From the NCBI GenBank assembly GCA_035518775.1, contig DATIXH010000310.1:1-14622 (forward strand): a DNA stretch of 14,622 nucleotides, read 5' to 3'. Positions within the stretch are counted from its first letter, which is position 1, and each line of letters begins with the position of its first letter. The translations under genes were made by a program, and so were the position numbers. Shown here piece by piece: positions 1 through 7,001 of the stretch. The notes beneath the pieces are model-generated. The model searched no databases, had not been told where the DNA came from, and saw only the letters and a list, made by a program, of their open reading frames with translations. Source of the DNA: JBGPEQ01 sp035518775 (GTDB lineage Bacteria; Pseudomonadota; Alphaproteobacteria; Dongiales; Dongiaceae).

Positions 1-3
1 CCG

Positions 4-948
4 CTATTTCGATTCGCGTTGATAGTGGAGCCCGACGGCAGCCGGCGGAGTCGGTTTGCCGACCAGCCCGATCAGCGCCAGGATCGAGACCGCGTAGGGC
101 AGGATGACGAAGGCCTGGTAGGGGACCTCGGGATTGGCGAACTGCAGGCGCAGCTGCAGCGCATCGCAGACGCCGAACAACAGGCAGGCGAGCAGGGCGC
201 CGAGCGGGCTCCAGCGGCCCAGGATCACGGCGGCCAGAGCGATGAAGCCCTTGCCTGCGCTCATATGCTCCGAGAAGAGGAAGATCTGCGACAGCACGAG
301 GTAGCAGCCGCCGAGTCCCGCCAGCCCGCCGCTGGCGAGCACGCAGGCATAGCGCAGCCGCGGCACGGAGATGCCGGCCGTATCGGCGGCCCGCGGGTTC
401 TCGCCGACGGCGCGGATGTTGAGGCCCCAGCGGGTGTGGAACATCACCCAATAGGTGAGAGCGACCAGAGCGTACATCACGTAGACCAGCAGGTCCTGCC
501 TGAACAGGACCGGCCCGACCACCGGAATGTCGGCGAGGCCGGGTATGGCGACCGGCATGAAGCCGTCGAGATGCATGGTGTTGCCCTGGCCGTGAAACAC
601 GATACGCGACAGGAAGTCCGTCAGCCCGAGCATCAGCACGTTGATGGCGATGCCTGCCACGATCTGGTTGACGCCGAGGGACACGCCGAGCACGGCCAGC
701 AGCAGGGCGCAGAGCAGGCCGAAGCCGATGCCGACGGCGAGGCCGACGAACGGCGTGCCGGCAAAATAGCCGCCGACGGCAGCGCCGAACGCGCCGGCGA
801 TGATCATGCCTTCCAGGCCGATGTTGTAGACACCGCTGCGCTCCGACAACACCCCGCCGAGCGCCGCGAAGATCACCGGCACCGAGAGCCGCAGAGAAGT
901 GGCCAGGAAGTCGGCGAGCAGGCCGGGATCGGTCAGGATGTCGATCAT
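4..948 (-). CDS. BMP-type ABC transporter permease (second permease subunit)
   Basis: A 314-aa polytopic inner-membrane protein of the BPD_transp_2 (LivHM/RbsC-like) permease family. It resembles the NupQ/YufQ-type permease of purine-nucleoside importers. Visible family marks are the cytoplasmic-loop motif YNIGLEGMIIAGA near residues 41-53 and a later NQIVAGIAINVL stretch. Several hydrophobic helices run through to the C-terminus, which ends in a short charged tail. Its ATG overlaps the stop of the preceding permease gene by four bases (ATGA), so the two are probably translationally coupled and form a heterodimeric channel. It is the last visible gene of the five-gene operon and its TAG stop sits at the left edge of the window. 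Family assignment is firm. The transported substrate (nucleoside, nucleobase or a related nitrogen compound) is inferred only from the family. Confidence 0.93.
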   Translation of the reverse strand: MIDILTDPGLLADFLATSLRLSVPVIFAALGGVLSERSGVYNIGLEGMIIAGAFGAAVGGYFAGTPFVGLAVGIGFGLLCALLLAVLGVSLGVNQIVAGIAINVLMLGLTDFLSRIVFHGQGNTMHLDGFMPVAIPGLADIPVVGPVLFRQDLLVYVMYALVALTYWVMFHTRWGLNIRAVGENPRAADTAGISVPRLRYACVLASGGLAGLGGCYLVLSQIFLFSEHMSAGKGFIALAAVILGRWSPLGALLACLLFGVCDALQLRLQFANPEVPYQAFVILPYAVSILALIGLVGKPTPPAAVGLHYQRESK

Positions 949-2042
949 GGGCTTCCCTGTTGTCCGCGCCCGGCGAGGGCCGCATCCATCTCCTTGCGGC
1001 GCCGCCAGAGCGAGGCCCAGCGGCTCTGCTCGAAGCGGAAGGCGAGGCTGGTGGCCACGAAGATGACCACCAGGCCCTCGATCGTGTCGACGACCGTGGT
1101 GGGAACCCCGACCGCCCGCTGCATGATGTTGGCGCCGCTTCGCAGGCCGCCGAGGAAGAGGGCGGCCAGAATCGCATAGAGCGGGTGGCTGCCCGACAGG
1201 AACGCCACGACGATGCCGTCATAGCCGTAGCCGGCGCTGAACATATGGAACAGCCGGTACTTCAGGCCCAGCACCTCATAGGTGCCGGCGAGGCCGGCGA
1301 GAGCCCCGCCCGCCACCAGGGTCCACACGATGTGCCGGCGGACGGACATGCCGGCATAACGCGCCGCCTCCGGATTGCGGCCGACCGTATTGATGGAGAA
1401 GCCGATCGAGGTGCGCTGCAGGACGAAATAGATGAGGACAGCGAGCCCGACCCCGATCACCACGCCGAGATGCGCGTCGGTCCGCGGCAGGATGTGCGGC
1501 AGCCAGAGCTCCTCGCGGATCTCGGCGGAGTAGGGGTAGGGCGCGCCCTCCTCCATCATGGGCCCGCTGACGGCGTAGCTGATCAGATTGATCCCGATGT
1601 AGTTCATCAGCAGCGTGACGATGACCTCGTTGATGTTGTGCCAGGCCTTGAGATAGGCCGGGATCAGCGCCCAGAGGCCGCCGCCGATGGCGCCGGCGAG
1701 CGAGCAGACGAGGATATGCAACCAACCCGGCAGCGGCGGCAGGTAGAGGGCGGCCAGGGTGGCGAAGAGCGCGCCCAGATAGATCTGCCCCTCGGCCCCG
1801 ATGTTGAACAGGCCGGCGCGCAGCGGCAGCACGACGGAGAGGCCGGCCAGCAGCAGCGGCGACATCTTCACGAGAGTCGTCGCGATGCCGTGATACTCGA
1901 AGAAGGCGCCCCGGAAGAGGGCGGCATAGGCCGCGAGCGGATCGGAGCCGCCGGCCCGGATGACGATCGCGCCGACCAGCAGGGCGCAGAGAATCGCCCA
2001 TACGCTCTTCATCGCATAGAGGAGGCGGATCGCTTCAAGCAT
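945..2042 (-). CDS. BMP-type ABC transporter permease (first permease subunit)
   Basis: A 365-aa integral membrane permease of the BPD_transp_2 family, NupP/YufP-like. It is somewhat longer than its partner, as is usual for the first of the two permeases in these systems. The motif FNIGAEGQIYLGA around residues 80-92 and NEVIVTLLMNYI near residue 140 are characteristic of the nucleoside/simple-sugar importers, and most of the rest is hydrophobic helix. The C-terminal tail is basic and probably cytoplasmic. The ATG lies one base after the TGA of the ATPase gene (TGA-C-ATG), and its own TGA overlaps the next start, so ATPase and both permeases are tightly coupled. It should assemble with the other permease and the double ATPase. 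The subunit role is well supported; the substrate is not readable from sequence. Confidence 0.93.
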   Translation of the reverse strand: MLEAIRLLYAMKSVWAILCALLVGAIVIRAGGSDPLAAYAALFRGAFFEYHGIATTLVKMSPLLLAGLSVVLPLRAGLFNIGAEGQIYLGALFATLAALYLPPLPGWLHILVCSLAGAIGGGLWALIPAYLKAWHNINEVIVTLLMNYIGINLISYAVSGPMMEEGAPYPYSAEIREELWLPHILPRTDAHLGVVIGVGLAVLIYFVLQRTSIGFSINTVGRNPEAARYAGMSVRRHIVWTLVAGGALAGLAGTYEVLGLKYRLFHMFSAGYGYDGIVVAFLSGSHPLYAILAALFLGGLRSGANIMQRAVGVPTTVVDTIEGLVVIFVATSLAFRFEQSRWASLWRRRKEMDAALAGRGQQGSP

Positions 2043-2043
2043 G

Positions 2044-3573
2044 TCAGTGCGCCGCCGCGCTGCCGGCCATGAGCAGCCCGAGCCGCTCGGCCGTGGCTTC
2101 GGCCGGCATCAGCATGCCCGTGATGCGGCCGCGCGCGATCACGGCGATGCGGTCGCAGGCCATGAGGATATGCTCCAGCTCGGTCGAGATGTAGAGGATG
2201 GCGACGCCCCGCCTGCGCTGCTCGAGCAGGGTCTGCTGCACGAACTCGATGGCGCCGACGTCGAGACCCTTGCAGGGCTGGCACACCACGAGCACGCGCG
2301 GGCCGCGCTCGATCTCACGGGCGAGGATGACCTTCTGCTGGTTGCCGCCCGAGAGATAGCGGGCCTGCTGGTCGATGCTCTGCAGGCGCACGTCGTAGGC
2401 CTTGACCAGGCGGGCGGCGTAGTCCCGCGCGGCGCGGAAATCGAGCAGCCCGTGCCGCGCGAACGGTGCCCGGCGGTAGTCCCGCAGCATGATGTTGGCG
2501 GCGATCGTGTTGTCGAGCACCAGCCCGGTCCGCTGCCGATCCTCCGGGACATAGCCGAGCCCGTGCTCATGCAGGCGCTCGGCGGCGGACGCCTGGGTGA
2601 CGTCGCGGCCGGCGATGCGGATACGGCCCGCGGCCGGCGCGCGCAAGCCGGCAATGGCCTCGGCCAGCTCGTTCTGGCCGTTACCGTCGACGCCGGCGAC
2701 GCCGAGGATCTCGCCCGCTCGCACCGCGAGCGAGACGCGGTCGACGGCGTCGAGGCCGCGCTCGCTGCGCACCACCAAGTCCTCGATCTCCAGCATCGGT
2801 GCGCCGAGCACGGCTTCCGTGCGCTCGACCTCGAACACGACGTCGCGTCCGACCATGAGGCGCGCCAGCTCGCGCGGGCTGGTCGCGGCCGTGTCCAGCT
2901 CGGCCACGACGCGGCCGGCGCGCATCACCGTCACGCGGTCGGCGACCGCCATGACCTCCTCGAGCTTGTGGGTGATCAGCAGGATCGTCTTCCCGCCGGA
3001 ACGCAGACGGCGCAGGAGATCGAGGAACGGCCCGACCTCGCTCGGCGTGAGCACGCTCGTCGGCTCGTCCAGGATGAGGATGTCGGCGTCGCGGTAGAGT
3101 AGCTTCAGGATCTCGACGCGCTGCTGGCTGCCCATCGGCAGGCGCCACACCGGCTCGCTTGGATCGACGTCGAATCCGAAGGAGCGGCTGAGATCGCGCA
3201 ACCGGGCGGTGTGCGCCTTGAGATCGAGCCCGAGCCCGCCGCGAAGGCCGAGGATCACGTTCTCCGTCACCGTCAGCGGGGCCACCAGCATGAAGTGCTG
3301 ATGGACCATGCCGATGCCGTGGCGCAGGGCCATCCGCGGGCTGTCGATCGCCACCTCGCGGCCGCCGACGAGAATGCGCCCCTCGTCCGGCTGATAGAGG
3401 CCGTAGAGGATGTTCATCAACGTCGTCTTGCCGGCGCCGTTCTCGCCCAGCACGGCATGGATGCTGCCGTGCGCCACATGCAGGCTGACGCCGTCGTTGG
3501 CCTTCAGCTCGCCGAAGCTGCGAGAGACGCGGTCGACGACGAGATGGGCTGTCGCGGTCGCCATCGGCGGCAT
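2044..3573 (-). CDS. BMP-type ABC transporter ATPase with two nucleotide-binding domains
   Basis: A 509-aa tandem-NBD ATPase that powers the permease pair, of the NupO/YufO, RbsA/MglA-like class. NBD1 has an intact Walker A GENGAGKTT (about 43-51), Q-loop Q92, a divergent signature LPMGS (145-149), Walker B ILILDEP (165-171) and switch His202. NBD2 has the degenerate Walker A typical of this class, GVDGNGQNEL (294-303), lacking the GKT lysine. It keeps a good signature LSGGNQQKV (407-415) and ends Walker B as VVCQPCKGLD, with Cys where a catalytic Glu would stand. Only one ATP site is therefore expected to be fully competent, as is common in the family. The start is uncertain: GTG 3576, ATG 3573 (chosen) and ATG 3564 are in frame and none has a clear Shine-Dalgarno sequence. 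About 70 nt with a hairpin separate it from the binding-protein gene. Confidence 0.94.
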   Translation of the reverse strand: MPPMATATAHLVVDRVSRSFGELKANDGVSLHVAHGSIHAVLGENGAGKTTLMNILYGLYQPDEGRILVGGREVAIDSPRMALRHGIGMVHQHFMLVAPLTVTENVILGLRGGLGLDLKAHTARLRDLSRSFGFDVDPSEPVWRLPMGSQQRVEILKLLYRDADILILDEPTSVLTPSEVGPFLDLLRRLRSGGKTILLITHKLEEVMAVADRVTVMRAGRVVAELDTAATSPRELARLMVGRDVVFEVERTEAVLGAPMLEIEDLVVRSERGLDAVDRVSLAVRAGEILGVAGVDGNGQNELAEAIAGLRAPAAGRIRIAGRDVTQASAAERLHEHGLGYVPEDRQRTGLVLDNTIAANIMLRDYRRAPFARHGLLDFRAARDYAARLVKAYDVRLQSIDQQARYLSGGNQQKVILAREIERGPRVLVVCQPCKGLDVGAIEFVQQTLLEQRRRGVAILYISTELEHILMACDRIAVIARGRITGMLMPAEATAERLGLLMAGSAAAH

Positions 3574-3598
3574 CACGGTTGCAGGTCGGCGTCGCGAA

Positions 3599-3625
3599 GG
3601 GCGCGCCGATCGACACGGCGCGCCC
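3599..3625 (-). other. Intercistronic GC-rich hairpin after the binding-protein gene
   Basis: GGGCGCGCC (3599-3607) pairs perfectly with GGCGCGCCC (3617-3625) across a 9-nt loop. It lies 18 nt downstream of the BMP stop and before the ATPase start. No run of U follows on the transcribed (minus) strand, so a full intrinsic terminator is unlikely. Comparable hairpins after binding-protein genes in ABC operons protect the upstream mRNA from 3' exonucleases, giving more binding protein than membrane subunits. That role is inferred here. Confidence 0.6.
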
Positions 3626-3643
3626 GCGCGTCACACCGATCGG

Positions 3644-4609
3644 TCAGGGCTGCAGCGCTCCGGATTCCATGTCGGCCACGAGCGCCTCGACCTCCTTCAC
3701 GACGTCGGCCGGGATCGCCGAATGGAAGGTGCCGAGCCGCCCGGCGGCCGGATCGGGCTTGTTGATGCCGAACTTGTAGTTGATGGCCTGCAGCTTGCCC
3801 TCCTTGGCGAGCGTCAGCACGCTGACCATCGCGGCCGAGATGTCCATGATGGCGGATTGCAGCATGATCTTCGGCCAGTCGGCGATGGCGTCGTAGTAGA
3901 GCCCGAACGCCCAGATGCCCTTCTCCTGCGCCGCCTGCAGGCTGCCGACCGCGGCGTTGTCCATGGTCGGGAAGATCACGTCGGCGCCCTGGCTGATCTG
4001 GTTGAGCGCCGCCTCCTTGCCCTTGGCGATGTCGTCCCAGTCGTTGGTGTAGGCGACGAACACCTGGCCGTCCGGACGCGCCTTCAGGAAGCCGGCCTTG
4101 TAGCTGGCCTCGAGATCGGTCGAGAACTTGATCTTCTCGGCGCCGATCCAGCCGCCCTTGCCGGTCTTCGACATCTTGCCGGCGATGTAGCCCAGCGCGT
4201 AGCCGAACTGCCGGTAGTTGAAGTCGAGCGTAGCGATGTTGCCGCCCGGCTTAGTGCCGTTGTGGACGATGAACATCGTGTCCGGGAAGTCCTTGGCCAC
4301 GCGGTTGGCGGCGTCCTGGAACTCGCCGCCATGGCCGATGACGACGTTGTAGCCGCGGCGCGCATAGTCGGCCATGGTCTCGGCCTGGTCGGGCTGGGCC
4401 ACCTTCTCGCTGTAGGCGGTCTCGATGCCGAGCGTCGACTCGGCCTTCTTCAGTCCTTCGTAGCCGGCCTGGTTCCACGATTTGTCCGTGATGTTGCCGG
4501 GCAGCGCGATCGCCACCTTGAGCGTGGCCGCCGCCGCCTTGCGCAGGAGCAGCGTCGTTCCGGCGAGCGCGGTGGTCAGGGCGAGGAATGTCCGTCTTGT
4601 CAGTCGCAT
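3644..4609 (-). CDS. BMP-family ABC transporter substrate-binding protein
   Basis: A 321-aa periplasmic binding protein of the Bmp family (PF02608; PnrA/Med/TmpC-like), which captures ligand for the adjacent permeases. The N-terminus is an export signal with a twin-arginine-like motif TRRTFL (residues 4-9), a hydrophobic core and an Ala-rich cleavage region (KAAAATLKVA). There is no lipobox cysteine, so it is predicted to be soluble in the periplasm; the mature protein has no cysteine. Family features are the KSWNQAGYEGL segment just after the first strand, the IGHGGEF segment, FNYRQFGYALGYIAGKM, and GADVIFPTMDNAA. The ATG is preceded by GGGAGG at 6-nt spacing. Bmp proteins with known ligands bind purine nucleosides, but this one may differ given the DUF1989 gene upstream. 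Tat rather than Sec export is plausible but not proven. Confidence 0.93.
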   Translation of the reverse strand: MRLTRRTFLALTTALAGTTLLLRKAAAATLKVAIALPGNITDKSWNQAGYEGLKKAESTLGIETAYSEKVAQPDQAETMADYARRGYNVVIGHGGEFQDAANRVAKDFPDTMFIVHNGTKPGGNIATLDFNYRQFGYALGYIAGKMSKTGKGGWIGAEKIKFSTDLEASYKAGFLKARPDGQVFVAYTNDWDDIAKGKEAALNQISQGADVIFPTMDNAAVGSLQAAQEKGIWAFGLYYDAIADWPKIMLQSAIMDISAAMVSVLTLAKEGKLQAINYKFGINKPDPAAGRLGTFHSAIPADVVKEVEALVADMESGALQP

Positions 4610-4615
4610 GGTGTG

Positions 4616-4621
4616 CCTCCC
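4616..4621 (-). promoter_or_regulatory. Shine-Dalgarno site of the BMP binding-protein gene
   Basis: GGGAGG on the minus strand, 6 nt before the ATG at 4609. This is the strongest ribosome-binding site of the operon and fits high expression of the binding protein. Confidence 0.75.
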
Positions 4622-4652
4622 AGGCTGTGCGTTGTTTTGAGACGCAGTCGAT

Positions 4653-5246
4653 CTAGATGATCTGGAAATGCGCCTCCGTCGGCTTGGTGTTGTTGATCGG
4701 CAGGATGTCCTGCGGGCAGGCGGAGAAGGCGACGATCAGGTCCATCTCCGCGCGCATCAGCAGGTGGTCGCCGGGCTTGCTCACCGTCGGCAGGAAGTCG
4801 ATGTCGCCGTTGGCCTTCACCGGGATGTTCATCCAGACATTGAAGGGGCTGGGCACTTCCGGCGGCGTCAGGCCGAGCTCGGCCATCGCCGAGTGCAGGT
4901 TGTCCGTGCAGTTGTCGTGGTAGCCCTCGACGCCCAGGAATTTATAGCGGTAGCGGTCGCAGGCCGCGATGATCGTGTCGTGGACGCCGGGCGAGCTGTC
5001 CTCGACGATCGTCAGGATCGGCCGCCGCTTGTTCGTATACATGATGTCGCCCGGCTTCGGCATGATGTGGCCGATATGCGGCCGAGTGTGCTCCATCGAC
5101 ATGAACTCGTGGAGATCCTCCGCATTGAAGGCCCAGGTGTCGACCACCTGTGTGCCGTGCGTATTGATCATCTTGACATGCTGGCCCTTCTTAACGTGCG
5201 CGGCCTTGCCACGCCGGGCCGGGATTGTCTGGAGCGATGCAGTCAT
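4653..5246 (-). CDS. DUF1989 / urea carboxylase-associated family protein
   Basis: A 197-aa soluble protein of the DUF1989 family (PF09347), known from the urea carboxylase-associated proteins UCA1/UCA2. Paired members were shown to be carboxyguanidine deiminase subunits (CgdA/CgdB). Conserved-looking polar and metal-ligand candidates are MEHTR (His53), HD (89-90), CDRYRY (Cys96), GYHDNCTDNL (His110, Cys113), PFNVWMN (134-140) and AFSACPQDI (Cys177). Start ATG 5246 is preferred over the upstream in-frame ATG 5285 because GGGGAG lies 11 nt before it and the family homology begins just after it. It is the promoter-proximal gene of the BMP transporter operon, 43 nt ahead of the binding protein. 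No urea/guanidine carboxylase or allophanate hydrolase is in the window and only one DUF1989 gene is present, so a guanidine role cannot be assumed. An enzyme acting on the imported nitrogen compound is the simplest inference. Confidence 0.88.
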   Translation of the reverse strand: MTASLQTIPARRGKAAHVKKGQHVKMINTHGTQVVDTWAFNAEDLHEFMSMEHTRPHIGHIMPKPGDIMYTNKRRPILTIVEDSSPGVHDTIIAACDRYRYKFLGVEGYHDNCTDNLHSAMAELGLTPPEVPSPFNVWMNIPVKANGDIDFLPTVSKPGDHLLMRAEMDLIVAFSACPQDILPINNTKPTEAHFQII

Positions 5247-5257
5247 GCGCTGGCTGT

Positions 5258-5263
5258 CTCCCC
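5258..5263 (-). promoter_or_regulatory. Shine-Dalgarno site deciding the DUF1989 start
   Basis: GGGGAG on the minus strand with 11 nt to ATG 5246. The alternative ATG 5285 has only a weak AAGG ahead of it, so this site favours the shorter protein. Confidence 0.6.
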
Positions 5264-5319
5264 GCAAGCGGCGCTGAGTCCTCATGCGCCTTATGGTGGT
5301 TAACGCGACCGCTCACAAA

Positions 5320-5345
5320 TTCGCGCGAAATTGCTTGTTAAGCAA
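5320..5345. promoter_or_regulatory. Two adjacent dyads in the divergent promoter region (candidate operators)
   Basis: TTCGCGCGAA (5320-5329) is a perfect 10-bp palindrome. One base later, TTGCTT-GTT-AAGCAA (5331-5345) is a perfect 6+6 inverted repeat with a 3-nt centre. They sit between the DUF1989 operon and the AAA+ ATPase gene, about 75-100 bp upstream of the DUF1989 start. The second dyad has the size of a dimeric helix-turn-helix repressor site. No regulator gene is adjacent in the window, so the binding protein is unknown. Confidence 0.45.
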
Positions 5346-5388
5346 CCTTACCGATTCGTCAGTTTTTTCTCCGACAGGGCACGCAGGA

Positions 5389-5403
5389 TTAACCCGACCT
5401 TAA
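5389..5403 (+). promoter_or_regulatory. Perfect CtrA-type box upstream of the AAA+ ATPase gene
   Basis: TTAA-CCCGACC-TTAA matches the full CtrA consensus TTAA-N7-TTAA with the exact 7-nt spacer. It is centred about 88 nt before the GTG start at 5484. CtrA is the response regulator controlling cell cycle, motility and surface structures in Alphaproteobacteria. Further TTAA cores lie at 5300-5303 and 5338-5341, which is dense for so GC-rich a genome. A GANTC (CcrM-type) site is at 5353-5357. Binding is predicted, not shown. Confidence 0.6.
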
Positions 5404-5468
5404 GCGCCGGTCGGTCAATGTTGCCGGTGGCGGCTGAGGAGCAGAGGTCGTCGTTTCCTTTGGGATGT

Positions 5469-5474
5469 GGGGAG
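5469..5474 (+). promoter_or_regulatory. Shine-Dalgarno site supporting the GTG start of the AAA+ ATPase
   Basis: GGGGAG with 9 nt to the GTG at 5484. The encoded protein then begins exactly at the RLG of the first MshEN motif, which supports this start. Confidence 0.7.
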
Positions 5475-5483
5475 TGAACCAAC

Positions 5484-6941
5484 GTGAGATTGGGTGATAT
5501 TCTCGTTGCGCGCGGCTTGGTGAGCGAAGCCGACGTCCAGCGCGCGGTCGAGTACCAGACCAAGTCCGGCGGCCGCCTCGGCGACATCCTCGTCGCCATG
5601 CGGGCGATCTCGCAGGAGACGATCGAAGCGGTCCTCCACGACGCCCCCGAGGCGCCTAAGAAGATCGAGGCGACCGGCGTCGACGGCGTCGAACTGATGA
5701 AGCTCCTGATCAAGGACATGTACGTCGCCAGCCGCGAGCTGCCGACCCAGCTGGCCGACGACCTCGGCCTCAGCGTGCAGGTCGTGCGCGAGCTGACGCA
5801 GATGGCGATCGACCGCAAGCTCGTCGAGGCCATGGGCACCAACGGCAAGGCGGTCATGGAGCTGCGCTATGCACTGACCGAGACCGGTCGCCGCTGGGCC
5901 ACGGAGGCCCTCGAGCAGTGCCGTTATGTCGGCGTGGCGCCGGTTCCGATCGAGGAATTCCAGGACCGCGTCATCAGCCAGAAGATCACCAACGAGCGCA
6001 TCGGCAAGGAGGAGCTGTCGAAGCAGTTCTCCGACCTCGTCGTGTCCGACGTCTTCCTGCGCCGCATCGGTCCGGCCGTGAACTCCGGCCGTGCCCTGTT
6101 GCTCTACGGCCCGCCGGGCAACGGCAAGACCTCGATCGCCGAGCGCATGAGCCGCATCTACGCCGATATCATCTATATTCCCCATGCCATCGAGGTCGAC
6201 GGCCAGATCATCAAGATCTACGACCCGTCGATCCACAAGGAAGTGAAGTCATCCCATAGCGACGACAACAACAACGCCATCCGCAAGGAGGCGCTCGACC
6301 GCCGCTATGTCGCCTGCAAGCGGCCGATCATCATCACCGGCGGCGAACTCACGCTGGAGATGCTGGATCTGCGCTACGACGAGAGCGCCAAGTACTACGA
6401 GGCCCCGCTGCACATGAAGGCGCTCGGCGGCACCTTCATCATCGACGACTTCGGCCGCCAGCTGGTGAAGCCCGAGCAGCTGCTGAACCGCTGGATCGTG
6501 CCGCTGGAAAGCCGGGTCGACTTCCTCAAGCTGCACACCGGCAAGACCTTCTCGATCCCCTTCGACGAGATCGTCGTGTTCTCCACCAACCTGGAGCCGA
6601 ACGACCTCATGGATCCGGCCTTCCTGCGCCGTATTCCCTACAAGCTCGAGATCAAGGCGCCGAGCCGCGAAGAGTATCGCCGGATCTTCCGCCTCATCGC
6701 AACGCAGCGCAACGTCGAGATGCCCGACGATGTGGCGACCCTCGTGATCGAGGAGTTGCAGACCAACAACGGCTTCCAGCTCGCCTGCTACCAGCCGCGT
6801 TTCGTCGTCGACCAGGTCATCGCCGCCTGCAAGTATCTGGACGTTCCCACCACCTTCAGTCCGGAACTCGTGCTCGATGCCCTCGGCAACATGTATGTGA
6901 GCGGCACCTGGAGCCAGAAGGTCACGTCGATCGCGGCGTAG
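5484..6941 (+). CDS. AAA+ ATPase with N-terminal MshEN-like (c-di-GMP-binding) domain
   Basis: A 485-aa cytoplasmic ATPase, GTG start. Residues 2-25 (RLGDILVARG...Q25) and 31-51 (RLGDILVA...L51) form two copies of the MshEN motif separated by exactly five residues. This is the architecture that binds cyclic di-GMP in the MshE pilus ATPase and in GspE N-domains. The second copy has Arg40 where Gly is usual and lacks the final Gln. Residues about 65-150 look like a winged-helix linker. The ATPase core has Walker A GPPGNGKTS (209-217), Walker B FIIDDFGR (318-325), sensor-1 VVFSTNL (364-370), an arginine-finger candidate FLRRIPYK (Arg382/383), and a C-terminal lid with PRF (438-440) as sensor-2 candidate. 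The core is AAA+, not a GspE/PilB RecA-type secretion ATPase. Cellular partner is unknown; a c-di-GMP-gated remodelling ATPase is the inference. It is monocistronic, with a CtrA-type box upstream and a terminator downstream. Confidence 0.88.
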   Translation: MRLGDILVARGLVSEADVQRAVEYQTKSGGRLGDILVAMRAISQETIEAVLHDAPEAPKKIEATGVDGVELMKLLIKDMYVASRELPTQLADDLGLSVQVVRELTQMAIDRKLVEAMGTNGKAVMELRYALTETGRRWATEALEQCRYVGVAPVPIEEFQDRVISQKITNERIGKEELSKQFSDLVVSDVFLRRIGPAVNSGRALLLYGPPGNGKTSIAERMSRIYADIIYIPHAIEVDGQIIKIYDPSIHKEVKSSHSDDNNNAIRKEALDRRYVACKRPIIITGGELTLEMLDLRYDESAKYYEAPLHMKALGGTFIIDDFGRQLVKPEQLLNRWIVPLESRVDFLKLHTGKTFSIPFDEIVVFSTNLEPNDLMDPAFLRRIPYKLEIKAPSREEYRRIFRLIATQRNVEMPDDVATLVIEELQTNNGFQLACYQPRFVVDQVIAACKYLDVPTTFSPELVLDALGNMYVSGTWSQKVTSIAA

Positions 6942-6967
6942 CGCGCAGCTCCGATTGCTACGCGTAT

Positions 6968-7001
6968 CGACGGGCGCCCTTGCGGCGCCCGTCGGCTTTT
7001 T
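6968..7001 (+). terminator. Rho-independent terminator of the AAA+ ATPase gene
   Basis: An 11-bp perfect stem, CGACGGGCGCC (6968-6978) with GGCGCCCGTCG (6984-6994), closes a 5-nt loop. It is followed by GC and five T (6997-7001). The stem begins 27 nt after the stop codon. It separates this gene from the DUF882 gene, which therefore needs its own promoter. Confidence 0.88.

Noticed and set aside
19..1179. Long plus-strand open frame (386 codons) opposite the permease genes
   Set aside because: Composition is rich in Arg, Glu, Gln, His and Asp and shows no family motif. It mirrors the codon bias of the recognised permeases on the other strand, a usual artefact at high GC.
960..3102. Plus-strand open frames of about 350-370 codons opposite the permease and ATPase genes
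   Set aside because: Same low-complexity Arg/Asp/Gln/His-rich shadow pattern; the minus strand carries clear ABC transporter motifs.
2044..3573. Missing catalytic residues in the second ATPase domain taken as a damaged gene
   Set aside because: A degenerate Walker A and altered Walker B Glu in NBD2 are normal for the nucleoside/sugar ABC ATPases; the frame is intact.
5394..5414. CCGACC / GGTCGG inverted repeat overlapping the CtrA box
   Set aside because: Only a 6-bp stem with a 9-nt loop in GC-rich DNA; likely chance and partly explained by the CtrA spacer.
5247..5483. Possible guanidine or purine riboswitch leading the DUF1989/BMP operon
   Set aside because: I looked for ykkC/guanidine and purine aptamer conserved cores on the minus strand and saw none; only short palindromes are present. 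A covariance-model scan would be decisive.
5348..6236. Minus-strand frames (169 and 273 codons) opposite the start of the AAA+ ATPase gene
   Set aside because: Shadows of the AAA+ gene; the plus strand has an RBS, MshEN and AAA+ motifs.
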